Positions 15,194 to 22,948 of a stretch of 64,000 nt of DNA are shown in pieces. The notes beneath the pieces are model-generated. The model ran no database searches, was not told the origin of the DNA, and saw nothing but the letters and a program-made list of their open reading frames with translations. Numbering within the stretch: position 1 is the first letter of the stretch; every line of letters begins with the position of its first letter. A program made the position numbers and the translations under genes. Origin of the DNA: Ruminococcus sp. (GTDB taxonomy: Bacteria; Bacillota; Clostridia; Oscillospirales; Ruminococcaceae). The stretch is taken from assembly GCA_016290875.1 (NCBI GenBank), contig JAEEVL010000018.1:1-64000 (forward strand), given 5' to 3'.

Positions 15194-16812
15194 AATTTTC
15201 ATATCCTGCCTGCACATATACAGCACTTAACGGATTGAGCTTCACTCTCGATCGCGGCGAATTCGCCGTTTTATGCGGAGCTACCGGAAGCGGAAAATCG
15301 ACTTTGCTTCGTATGCTGAAACGAGAGCTATCCCCCCTTGGAACAAAATCCGGAGATATTATCTATAACGGAACACCCATTGATAAACTCAACGACAAAG
15401 TTTCTGCTTCGGAAATCGGATTTGTTATGCAGGATCCCGAACAGCAGATAGTTACCGATAAGGTTTGGCACGAACTTGCATTCGGTCTTGAAAATCTCAG
15501 TGTTCCGCCGGCGGATATTGCGCGGAGAGTTGCCGAAATGGCAAGCTACTTCGGCATAGGCAGCTGGTACGATAAAGATATATCACAGTTATCAGGCGGT
15601 CAAAAGCAGCTTCTCAACCTCGCTGCAGTACTCGTAATGCAGCCGGAACTTCTTATACTCGACGAACCCACAGCACAGCTTGATCCGATAGCTGCCACTG
15701 ACTTCATAGCTACTATAAAGCGTCTTAATCAGGATCTCGGTATAACTATAATCATAGCCGAACACCGCCTTGAAGATGTTATTCCGGTATGTGACAGACT
15801 TCTTGTCGTGGAAAAAGGTTCGCTCATCGCCAACGGAAGACCTGAAAATGTAATATCCGATATAAGCAAAAGAAAAGATATAATGTACGGTATGCCGGCT
15901 GCTGCAAGACTCTACACAGCTCTCGGCGGTAACAGCAGATCTCCTCTCACAGTTAAAGAGGGACGTGACTACATAACTACTAACTACAACAACGAAAAGC
16001 GAACTATTAAAAAAGAAATTGTCTCAAATAATGCAAATATTGCGCTTAGTTTCAAGGATGTATACTTTCGTTACGACAGGAACTCGCCGGATATTCTGAA
16101 CGGTCTGACTCTTGACATCAAGGAAGGCGAGATATTCTGTATTCTTGGCGGTAATGGTTCAGGAAAAACAACTTCTGTCTCAGCTGCCGCAGGTATTCTG
16201 AAATCATACAGCGGTGCTATCAAGGTTTTCGGCAAAAAGCTCAAGGAATACAAGAATCGTTCACTTTACAAGAAATGTCTTGCCCTTCTGCCTCAGGACG
16301 TCACAACTGTGTTTCTGAGAAATACTGTACGCGAAGAGCTCAAAGACGCAGGAGCTTCTGCGAATGATCTCCCCTATGATATTTCTCATCTTATGGATAA
16401 ACACCCCTATGACCTATCAGGCGGAGAAAAACAACTTGTTGCGCTTGCTAAAGTGCTCGCTTCAAACCCTAAACTTCTGCTCCTCGATGAACCTACTAAA
16501 GGTATGGATGCGGCAGTTAAACAGAATATAATCCACATTCTGAGTAAGCTCAGAAACAAAGGAATGACACTCGTTATCGTTACGCACGATGTCGAATTCG
16601 CAGCAGCCTGTGCAGACAGATGTGCTATGTTCTTCGGAGGTAAAATAGTCTCAGCCGGAACTCCTGACAGTTTCTTCTCACAGAATAGTTTCTACACGAC
16701 TGCTATCAGCCGTATGACCCGTGGATTCTACGACAATGCAGTTACTCTTTCCGATGCAGTTGAATTATGCCGCATAAACGGAAAAAAGGAGGCGCAGAAT
16801 GATAGTCATTAA
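15166..16812 (+). CDS. ecfA: ECF transporter ATPase, two EcfA domains fused
   Basis: The 548-residue protein contains two complete ABC ATPases in tandem. The first half has Walker A GATGSGKS (38-45), signature LSGGQKQ and Walker B LLILDEPTAQLD. The second half has GGNGSGKTT (about 328-336), LSGGEKQL and LLLDEPTKGMD, with the switch His in TLVIVTHD. Most ECF systems use two separate EcfA/EcfA' chains; here they are covalently joined through a linker at about 250-285. It would power the adjacent EcfT/S pair. It overlaps the genes on both sides. Confidence 0.93.
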   Translation: MEILAVKDLKFSYPACTYTALNGLSFTLDRGEFAVLCGATGSGKSTLLRMLKRELSPLGTKSGDIIYNGTPIDKLNDKVSASEIGFVMQDPEQQIVTDKVWHELAFGLENLSVPPADIARRVAEMASYFGIGSWYDKDISQLSGGQKQLLNLAAVLVMQPELLILDEPTAQLDPIAATDFIATIKRLNQDLGITIIIAEHRLEDVIPVCDRLLVVEKGSLIANGRPENVISDISKRKDIMYGMPAAARLYTALGGNSRSPLTVKEGRDYITTNYNNEKRTIKKEIVSNNANIALSFKDVYFRYDRNSPDILNGLTLDIKEGEIFCILGGNGSGKTTSVSAAAGILKSYSGAIKVFGKKLKEYKNRSLYKKCLALLPQDVTTVFLRNTVREELKDAGASANDLPYDISHLMDKHPYDLSGGEKQLVALAKVLASNPKLLLLDEPTKGMDAAVKQNIIHILSKLRNKGMTLVIVTHDVEFAAACADRCAMFFGGKIVSAGTPDSFFSQNSFYTTAISRMTRGFYDNAVTLSDAVELCRINGKKEAQNDSH

Positions 16813-17485
16813 AGATCAGCGCCTCAGAAATATAATCCGCGTAGCTGTACCGTTTATTATAATACCAACCGTAACGATACTCGGCTCTATTGCGTTTGAC
16901 CGAAAAAAGCACATTATCATCTCGCTTGCGGTCGCTGCACTTTCACTTCTTCTGTTTGCAGCCGGATTTGAGAAAAAGAATACAGGCACGCGCAGAATGG
17001 TCATAATCGCTGTAATGACTGCTCTCTGTTTTGCCGGACGCTTTATTCCCTTTCTAAAGCCTATCAGCGCTCTGACAATCATTTCGGGAATGTACCTCGG
17101 CGGTGAAGCAGGATTTCTGGTCGGAGCACTTTCAGCACTTTTGTCAAATTTCTATTTCGGACAGGGACCGTGGACAGCTTTTCAGATGCTCGCATGGGGA
17201 ATGATCGGTTTATTTGCCGGTATTCTCTCTGTGCCGTTGCGAAAATACCGCACTGTTCTTATAATATATGGTGCCGCAGCTGGAATAGCTTACTCGATGA
17301 TAATGGACATATGGACTGTTCTTTGGTATGCAGAAGGATTCAAAGCAGACCTTTACTTAGCTGCTCTCGGAACTGCTCTCCCCTATACAGCTTCATATGT
17401 TGTATCCAATATATTATTTCTGTCTCTGCTGGCAAAACCATTCGGTGAAAAGCTGGGTCGTATAAAAATCAAATACGGAGTATAA
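16799..17485 (+). CDS. ECF transporter S (substrate-binding) component, probably for cobalamin/corrinoids
   Basis: The 228-residue hydrophobic protein has about six transmembrane helices, with the core MVIIAVMTALCFAGRFIPF and a Gly-rich LGGEAGFLVGALSALLSNF, typical of S components (compare the CbrT/QueT-like layout). An N-terminal basic and hydrophobic extension of about 60 residues precedes the core. Substrate is inferred from the cobalamin riboswitch and the transcobalamin-like partners, not from sequence motifs. It overlaps ecfA by 14 bases and is the last gene before a terminator. Confidence 0.82.
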   Translation: MIVIKDQRLRNIIRVAVPFIIIPTVTILGSIAFDRKKHIIISLAVAALSLLLFAAGFEKKNTGTRRMVIIAVMTALCFAGRFIPFLKPISALTIISGMYLGGEAGFLVGALSALLSNFYFGQGPWTAFQMLAWGMIGLFAGILSVPLRKYRTVLIIYGAAAGIAYSMIMDIWTVLWYAEGFKADLYLAALGTALPYTASYVVSNILFLSLLAKPFGEKLGRIKIKYGV

Positions 17486-17511
17486 AAAAGCACCTCAGAA
17501 GAGGTGCTTTT
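17485..17511. terminator. Bidirectional terminator
   Basis: AAAAAGCACCTC-AGAA-GAGGTGCTTTT, symmetrical with A and T runs, between the convergent ECF operon and the phosphofructokinase gene. Confidence 0.85.
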
Positions 17512-17514
17512 AAT

Positions 17515-18732
17515 TTATTTAAGTACTGATTCCTGCAATGTAAAGTGCTTGGGAAGTCCAAGTTCCATAACGAGATCAGGCTCACCCTGTATAAGCGGCA
17601 TAAAGTAGCTTACTGCCGCGTCTGTGATGTTATCTTCAGTAGAGTTAATGAACTTCTTTGGCAGGTACTTCTCGCGGTTAGCGATCTCAGAAGCATCAGC
17701 TGTCTCGATAACAGTTGTGTACGGCATCTCGCATACTCTCTTGAACACCATAACCTTGCCTGTATCGCCGTTAAGTGCGCATCTTACACCTGCAGCCCCG
17801 ATGTTCTCAGACTCAATGATATCAGTTCTTGAGCAAATATGTGAAGAACAGCGCTGCATAACGTTGAGCTCAATGGAACGAACCTTGCAGCCTATCTCCT
17901 TACGTATCATTTCCTCGAGGTACTTGCCGATTCCTGAAAGATACTTGTGACCGAAGTTATCAACTACACCAGACTGTACGCCCTCAGGTACTTCAACACC
18001 CTCAGATACTGCAACTATAACAGCCTTGTGCTTCGCCATTTCTCTGCGAACGTCCTTGAAGAATTTCTCGATAGTGAATTTCACCTCAGGAACGTAAATA
18101 AGATGAGGAGCTGTTTCACCAAGTGCGTGAAGAACTGCACTTGAAGCTGTGAGCCAGCCAGCATGGCGTCCCATTACCTCTACCACGGTAACGGAAGGTA
18201 TACTGTATACAGTGCTGTCGCGGGTAATCTCACGCATAGTTACAGCAACGTATTTTGCTGCCGAACCAAAACCGGGAGTATGGTCTGTTATGCAGAGATC
18301 GTTATCAATTGTCTTAGGTATGCCGATGACCTTTACGTCAATACCAGTCTCGGCAAAATATTCAGAGAGTTTATTAACAGTGTCCATCGAGTCATTTCCG
18401 CCGATATAGAAGAAAGCACCTATCTGACGCTGTTTAAGCGTACTTACTATCTGCTTGTAAACAGTATCGTCCTCTCTCCAGTCGGGGAGCTTATAACGGC
18501 ATGAACCAAGAACTGTGGAAGGAGTCTGACGAAGAAGATCCATATCCTCATTTGTCAGTATCATCGACTTCATATCAATAAGGTGATTGGAAATTATTCC
18601 CTCGATACCATTGATAGAACCGAATATAGCGTCGATTGAAGGCTCTTTAAGTGATTCCTTGAAAACTCCAACAAGTGAAGCATTGATAGCGCAGGTCGGT
18701 CCGCCTGACTGTGCAACAGCAATGTTCATCAT
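17515..18732 (-). CDS. pfp: Pyrophosphate-dependent 6-phosphofructokinase
   Basis: Catalyses the reversible phosphorylation of fructose 6-phosphate, using PPi instead of ATP. In the 405-residue protein GGNDSMDT (111-118) replaces the ATP-type GGDGS, and PKTIDNDL (139-146) carries the Lys found in PPi-dependent enzymes in place of the Gly of GTIDND. EVMGRHAGWL is the fructose-6-phosphate motif. Length fits the short PPi-PFK class. The cosubstrate assignment is from these motifs only. A close promoter (18793-18821) and a GAGAGGA site support the start. Confidence 0.9.
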   Translation of the reverse strand: MMNIAVAQSGGPTCAINASLVGVFKESLKEPSIDAIFGSINGIEGIISNHLIDMKSMILTNEDMDLLRQTPSTVLGSCRYKLPDWREDDTVYKQIVSTLKQRQIGAFFYIGGNDSMDTVNKLSEYFAETGIDVKVIGIPKTIDNDLCITDHTPGFGSAAKYVAVTMREITRDSTVYSIPSVTVVEVMGRHAGWLTASSAVLHALGETAPHLIYVPEVKFTIEKFFKDVRREMAKHKAVIVAVSEGVEVPEGVQSGVVDNFGHKYLSGIGKYLEEMIRKEIGCKVRSIELNVMQRCSSHICSRTDIIESENIGAAGVRCALNGDTGKVMVFKRVCEMPYTTVIETADASEIANREKYLPKKFINSTEDNITDAAVSYFMPLIQGEPDLVMELGLPKHFTLQESVLK

Positions 18733-18792
18733 AATTATTCCTCTCTATCATACCCGTTCGGGTATCTATGTCAGATTTTGTCTCAGAATTAT

Positions 18793-18821
18793 ATTATAAC
18801 TCAGTTAGGGAACAAAGTCAA
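18793..18821 (-). promoter_or_regulatory. Promoter of the phosphofructokinase gene
   Basis: Minus strand TTGACT (18816-18821), 17-base spacer, TATAAT (18793-18798), just downstream of the rubrerythrin gene. Confidence 0.7.
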
Positions 18822-18827
18822 TAGCGA

Positions 18828-19376
18828 TCAATAGTTTTCAGCGTGTACTTCAAAATATGACTGCGGATGTGCGCAAACAGGACAGACTTCAGGAGCCTGT
18901 AAGCCTACTACGATATGACCGCAGTTACGGCATTCCCAAACTTTGACTTCACTTTTCTTGAAAACTTCCTGCATCTCTATATTCTTAAGAAGTGCTCGAT
19001 AGCGTTCTTCGTGGTGCTTTTCTATCTCGCCTACCATTCTGAACTTTGCAGCGAGCTCGGGGAAGCCTTCCTCTTCAGCAGTTTTGGCAAAACCTTCGTA
19101 CATATCAGTCCACTCGAAATTCTCACCTTCTGCAGCAGACTGAAGATTCTCTGAAGTATCACCGAGTCCGTTCAGCTCTTTGAACCACATCTTAGCGTGT
19201 TCTTTTTCATTTTCAGCAGTCTTGAGGAATATAGCAGCTATCTGCTCAAAGCCTTCCTTCTTAGCCTTTGATGCAAAATAGGTATACTTATTTCTTGCTT
19301 CTGATTCACCGGAGAATGCAGACATAAGATTCTTTTCAGTCTGTGTTCCTGAATAGGGATTATTTTTTACAGCCAT
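18828..19376 (-). CDS. rbr: Rubrerythrin
   Basis: Rubrerythrin reduces hydrogen peroxide in anaerobes. The 182-residue protein has the ferritin-like four-helix bundle with di-iron ligands (GESEARNKY near 23-31, [10 protein letters not shown] near 55-64, [10 protein letters not shown] in the second half). The C-terminal rubredoxin domain has WECRNCG and [12 protein letters not shown]. The ATG at 19376 was chosen over an upstream one because it follows TAAGGAGG and because the longer frame would start at the promoter. Length is typical (about 180-195). Confidence 0.95.
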   Translation of the reverse strand: MAVKNNPYSGTQTEKNLMSAFSGESEARNKYTYFASKAKKEGFEQIAAIFLKTAENEKEHAKMWFKELNGLGDTSENLQSAAEGENFEWTDMYEGFAKTAEEEGFPELAAKFRMVGEIEKHHEERYRALLKNIEMQEVFKKSEVKVWECRNCGHIVVGLQAPEVCPVCAHPQSYFEVHAENY

Positions 19377-19443
19377 AGTAATAGCCTCCTTAGGGATATT
19401 AGTGATCATAATACAAAAGCTGATCACAACGATATTATAATTA

Positions 19444-19472
19444 ATTTTATCATATTTATACGTGGTAGTCAA
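19444..19472 (-). promoter_or_regulatory. Promoter of rubrerythrin
   Basis: Minus strand TTGACT (19467-19472), 17-base spacer, TAAAAT (19444-19449). This is why the longer upstream reading frame is not accepted as coding. Confidence 0.7.
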
Positions 19473-19539
19473 TAAATATAAGGAGATTTATGCTTTTTTA
19501 ACAGGTATGAGAATTCCATTCCGGTCGTTGTTACAGCAA

Positions 19540-19564
19540 AAGTCCGCACACTACGTGCGGACTT
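19540..19564 (-). terminator. Terminator of the small alarmone synthetase gene
   Basis: AAGTCCGCAC-ACTAC-GTGCGGACTT perfect stem, followed on the minus strand by TTGCTG; it lies 5 bases after the stop codon. Confidence 0.7.
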
Positions 19565-19568
19565 GATG

Positions 19569-20273
19569 TCAATAGATAATATTCCTGATATTTTGCATAC
19601 GCTTGTCCCACTGAGCACTCTGATCAGCACAAATCTTCATTTCACCTGAAAGAAAACGCTGCTGTGCTGCCGAAAGATCTTTCTTGTAACGAAGCTTATG
19701 CTCAAGACTTGCCCAGAAGTCCATTGCTATCGTTCTGAGCTGAACTTCTACTTTTATAGGGCGCTTTTCATGCTCAAGGAATATCGGCACTTCCACTATC
19801 AGATGAAGACTGCGGTAGCCGTTTGGCTTAGGTTCTCTGATATAGTCCTTCTGAGCGATAAGACGTATGTCGTCCTGTGCGAGAAAACAGTCTGCAAGGT
19901 GATAAATATCCTGGATAAATGAACAGACTACACGCACACCTGCGATGTCATTTACGTGTTCCTGCATCGCTTCAAGCGTTTTGGGAAGCTCTTTAGCTTC
20001 CATTTTTTTATAAAGGCTGCCATAGCTCTTTATCCTTGACTGTATGAATTCGATAGGGTTGCTCTCGCCTTTAAGGGAAAACTGTTCATTGAGTACCTTG
20101 AATTTCGTCTCAACTTCCATAATGGCACATTTGTAGTACATAAAGAACTGCTTTACGTGTTCCATATTCTTGTCCATCATAGCAAGGAACTGTGACTCTG
20201 TCATATCCGGGACATAGTTATCTGATTTTTCTCCCAGTAGCGGAACAGTTTTTATTGAACCTCTGCTGTTCAT
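19569..20273 (-). CDS. relQ: Small alarmone synthetase (RelQ-type GTP pyrophosphokinase)
   Basis: Synthesises (p)ppGpp from ATP and GTP/GDP without a hydrolase domain. The 234-residue protein consists of a RelA/SpoT synthetase fold: HVNDIAGVRVVCSF (about 107-120), PKPNGYRSLHLIVEVP (about 149-164) and VEVQLRTIAMDFWASLEHKL (about 175-194). No HD, TGS or ACT domains are present, unlike the long Rel protein at 37184-39484. It matches the YjbM/RelQ class in length and in the C-terminal helices. Monocistronic, with its own terminator. Confidence 0.92.
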   Translation of the reverse strand: MNSRGSIKTVPLLGEKSDNYVPDMTESQFLAMMDKNMEHVKQFFMYYKCAIMEVETKFKVLNEQFSLKGESNPIEFIQSRIKSYGSLYKKMEAKELPKTLEAMQEHVNDIAGVRVVCSFIQDIYHLADCFLAQDDIRLIAQKDYIREPKPNGYRSLHLIVEVPIFLEHEKRPIKVEVQLRTIAMDFWASLEHKLRYKKDLSAAQQRFLSGEMKICADQSAQWDKRMQNIRNIIY

Positions 20274-20436
20274 TATATATTGATTCCTCTTTCCATTCTT
20301 GCTGAGGCGCGGCTGAAAACACGCCGTTTAAAATTATAACACATCATGATCATCAATTCTATAAGATTATTTGTATTGGTTTTAGAGTTAAACTATTATT
20401 AGATAATTTTTTGTCAATCATGCTCAAAACAAAAGA

Positions 20437-20452
20437 TCCGGAGAGTTCCGGA
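20437..20452 (-). terminator. Short terminator after the acyl-CoA ligase gene
   Basis: TCCGGA-GAGT-TCCGGA hairpin followed on the minus strand by TCTTTTGTTTTG. Confidence 0.55.
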
Positions 20453-20473
20453 CCTCTTGTCCGATATTTATTC

Positions 20474-22108
20474 TCAGTTCTTTATCTGCTTTGCAACTAC
20501 GCTTTCACCGCAGTAGATCTCGCGAAGCTTCGGCTTTTCGATCTTGCCGGTAGGATTACGCGGTACATCAGCAAATATGAGCTTATGAGGTCTCTTATAA
20601 CGTGGCAGTTTCTGACAGAATGTATTTATATCCTCTTCTGTACATTCCATACCTTCCTTAATTGAGATGATAGCAGCAGCGATCTCGCCAAGACGCTTGT
20701 CCGGAAGACCTATAACTGCTACATCCTTAACAGCCGGATGTGCACGGAGGAAGTCTTCGATCTGTACCGGATAGAGATTCTCGCCGCCGCTGATAATAAC
20801 GTCCTTCTTACGGTCAACAAGATAAATGAAACCGTCTTCATCCTCCTGAGCCATATCGCCTGTGAGGAGCCAGCCGTCCTTTAATGTATCAGCAGTAGCT
20901 TTTTCATCACGGTAATAGCATTTCATAACACCGGGGCCTTTGACATAGAGCTCACCAACTTCTCCGCGATTGACAGTATTGCCATTTTCGTCAGCTATCT
21001 TAACTTCCCAACCGTAGCCAGCCTTACCAATAGCTCCTACTTTGTGGATATTCTCAACTCCAAGGTGTACGCATCCGGGACCTATAGACTCGCTGAGTCC
21101 ATAGTTTGTATCATACTGATGATTCGGGAATACTTTCTTCCAGCGAGCAATAAGCGACGGAGGGACAGGCTGTGCTCCAATGTGCATAAGTCTCCACTGT
21201 GAGAGGTCATAATTGCTGAGGTCAATATCTCCCCTGTCAATGGCATCAAGAATATCCTGTGCCCACGGAACGAGGAGCCATACGATAGTACACCCTTCAT
21301 TAGACACTGTCTCAAGAATTGCCTTAGGCTTGATTCCCTTGAGAAGAACAGCCTTACTGCCTGAATAGAGACTTCCGAACCAGTGCATCTTAGCACCTGT
21401 ATGATAGAGCGGAGGTATACAAAGGAAAATGTCCTTGCGAGTCTGACCGTGATGGTTCTGCTCTACCTTTGCAGAGTGCATAAGACTCTCGTGATTGTGG
21501 AGTATAGCCTTAGGGAAACCGGTAGTACCGGACGAGAAATAGATAGCTGCATTGTCATTGTCGCTCAGAACTATCTGAGGTTCAGAACTTGCACAGTTAG
21601 CAACAAGGCTGTCATAATGCTCAGCAAAAGTCGGACATCCCTCTCCGACATAGAAAAGGAGACGGTTACGGCTGATCTCATCAGCGATCTCTTCGACTCT
21701 TCCAATGAATTCAGGTCCGAACATAAGTATATCAACTTCTGCAAGATCAAGACAATACTTTATCTCGTCAGATGTATAACGGTAGTTGAGCGGTACTGCA
21801 AGAGCGCCTGTCTTGAGGATACCAAAGTAGATAGGGAGCCATTCAAGGCAGTTCATAAGGAGAATACCAACCTTATCACCTTTCTTGACACCTCTGTCGA
21901 TAAGAAGATTAGCAAAACGGTTTGCCTTTTCATCGAATACCTTCCAGGTGATCTCACGTCTGTAATTGCAGGTCGGATCAGGCTCGATAAGCTCATAATC
22001 CTTCCAGGTAATACGTTTAACTTCGGTTATTTCAGGATTAACTTCAACAAGAGCAACATCGTTGCCGTAGAGTTCCGCATTTCTTTTTAATAATTCTGTA
22101 ATTGGCAT
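20474..22108 (-). CDS. AMP-forming acyl-CoA synthetase/ligase
   Basis: The 544-residue protein is an ANL-superfamily adenylating enzyme. It has the P-loop-like YFSSGTTGFPKAI (about 191-203), the YGLSES adenylate motif, GWLLTGDMA, the hinge region VDRKKDVIISGGENLYP and the C-terminal catalytic Lys in NPTGKIEKPKL. Such enzymes activate carboxylic acids as acyl-AMP and then acyl-CoA. The substrate (medium- or long-chain fatty or aromatic acid) cannot be told from motifs. It carries its own promoter with repeated sites over the start point, suggesting repression. Confidence 0.88.
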   Translation of the reverse strand: MPITELLKRNAELYGNDVALVEVNPEITEVKRITWKDYELIEPDPTCNYRREITWKVFDEKANRFANLLIDRGVKKGDKVGILLMNCLEWLPIYFGILKTGALAVPLNYRYTSDEIKYCLDLAEVDILMFGPEFIGRVEEIADEISRNRLLFYVGEGCPTFAEHYDSLVANCASSEPQIVLSDNDNAAIYFSSGTTGFPKAILHNHESLMHSAKVEQNHHGQTRKDIFLCIPPLYHTGAKMHWFGSLYSGSKAVLLKGIKPKAILETVSNEGCTIVWLLVPWAQDILDAIDRGDIDLSNYDLSQWRLMHIGAQPVPPSLIARWKKVFPNHQYDTNYGLSESIGPGCVHLGVENIHKVGAIGKAGYGWEVKIADENGNTVNRGEVGELYVKGPGVMKCYYRDEKATADTLKDGWLLTGDMAQEDEDGFIYLVDRKKDVIISGGENLYPVQIEDFLRAHPAVKDVAVIGLPDKRLGEIAAAIISIKEGMECTEEDINTFCQKLPRYKRPHKLIFADVPRNPTGKIEKPKLREIYCGESVVAKQIKN

Positions 22109-22126
22109 GTCAGGTTTCCTTTCACG

Positions 22127-22161
22127 CGCTAAACTTTACAAAAGTCCAAAGCGCTAAACTA
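22127..22161 (-). promoter_or_regulatory. Candidate operator: direct repeat AGTTTAGCGC
   Basis: Two identical 10-base copies (22127-22136 and 22152-22161) are spaced by 25 bases (start to start) and lie directly downstream of the -10 box of the acyl-CoA ligase promoter. A repressor bound here would block initiation. I do not recognise the site as FapR, FabT or FadR. Confidence 0.4.
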
Positions 22162-22167
22162 TTACTA

Positions 22168-22196
22168 TTTTACCACAAAAAAGCGAAAAAGTAAAG
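22168..22196 (-). promoter_or_regulatory. Promoter of the acyl-CoA ligase gene
   Basis: Minus strand TTTACT (22191-22196), 17-base spacer, TAAAAT (22168-22173). Confidence 0.55.
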
Positions 22197-22258
22197 CAGT
22201 TTTCGGGAGCATTTTTAACAAATTACGCTTCTGCTTTTCAGCACATTGCATAATAAAA

Positions 22259-22282
22259 GGGCACAGTTGTGAAACCGTGCCC
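22259..22282 (-). terminator. Terminator after the zinc-ribbon gene
   Basis: GGGCACGG and CTGTGCCC arms around an 8-base loop; on the minus strand they are followed by TTTTATT. Confidence 0.65.
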
Positions 22283-22301
22283 GCTGTATCAGAAATAATT
22301 C

Positions 22302-22856
22302 TTATTCAATTTTAGTTCCGCACTTCTCACAGAAGTTAGAGCCTGATGCTATTGCTTCACCGCAATTCGAGCAAAAACGCTGTGCTGCTTCCTGAGGTAC
22401 TTCCTCAGCAGTAACTTCAACAGTCTCAGCTTCAGGTTCAGGCTGAACATCGTTATATCCTTCAATGATTGGGATCTCGATCTCTTCAATCTTAGCTCCG
22501 CACTTATCACAGAACTTCTGTCCTCTTGAAACTTCTGCTCCACAGCCGGTACATGTCTGCTTTTCATCCATAGCAGCAAGAACTATCTTAAACTTATCAG
22601 CACGCTCTGTCTTGCTCTTGATAAGCTCTATAGTTTCAGCATACTCCTCGCCAGGCTTATCAGCGTTGAGTTCGAAATACTTCTTTCCGATAGCATAATA
22701 AGCGTTGTTGATGTCGTTCTCGAGAGAAGCTATCTCGCGCTTTACTCTGTTCTTTTCTGCTATCTTCTTTGAGCTGTCAGATACGCTCTTTGCGCCTCTT
22801 TCAACTGTATCGCCTACTTTTTCAGCAAATCCTTTTACGGAATCCATAAATCCCAT
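22302..22856 (-). CDS. Protein with helical N-terminus and two zinc-ribbon domains
   Basis: The 184-residue product begins with an amphipathic, Lys-rich helical region (MGFMDSVKGFAEKVGDTVERG) that resembles small stress-type proteins. A coiled segment follows, then two double-CxxC zinc ribbons: CTGCGAEVSRGQKFCDKCG and CSNCGEAIASGSNFCEKCG, separated by an acidic Pro/Glu-rich linker. I do not recognise a specific function. ATG at 22856 follows AAAAGGAGG by 9 bases; the upstream frame is not used. It has its own promoter and terminator. Confidence 0.8.
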   Translation of the reverse strand: MGFMDSVKGFAEKVGDTVERGAKSVSDSSKKIAEKNRVKREIASLENDINNAYYAIGKKYFELNADKPGEEYAETIELIKSKTERADKFKIVLAAMDEKQTCTGCGAEVSRGQKFCDKCGAKIEEIEIPIIEGYNDVQPEPEAETVEVTAEEVPQEAAQRFCSNCGEAIASGSNFCEKCGTKIE

Positions 22857-22903
22857 TTCAGATAACCTCCTTTTATACGCACAAATGCGCTTTTGATAAT
22901 TAC

Positions 22904-22932
22904 ATTTTATCACTTTTGTAATATAGAGTCAA
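22904..22932 (-). promoter_or_regulatory. Promoter of the zinc-ribbon gene
   Basis: Minus strand TTGACT (22927-22932), 17-base spacer, TAAAAT (22904-22909). Confidence 0.65.
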
Positions 22933-22948
22933 GTATTTAAGGAAATAT

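Noticed and set aside
16816..17082. Minus-strand frame within the S component gene
   Set aside because: Antisense shadow of a hydrophobic protein; no start signals.
19377..19472. Longer N-terminus for rubrerythrin
   Set aside because: The extra 32 residues would be encoded over the promoter; the internal ATG has TAAGGAGG.
21383..22090. Plus-strand frame of 235 residues inside the acyl-CoA ligase gene
   Set aside because: Antisense to a protein with all ANL motifs; no ribosome site.
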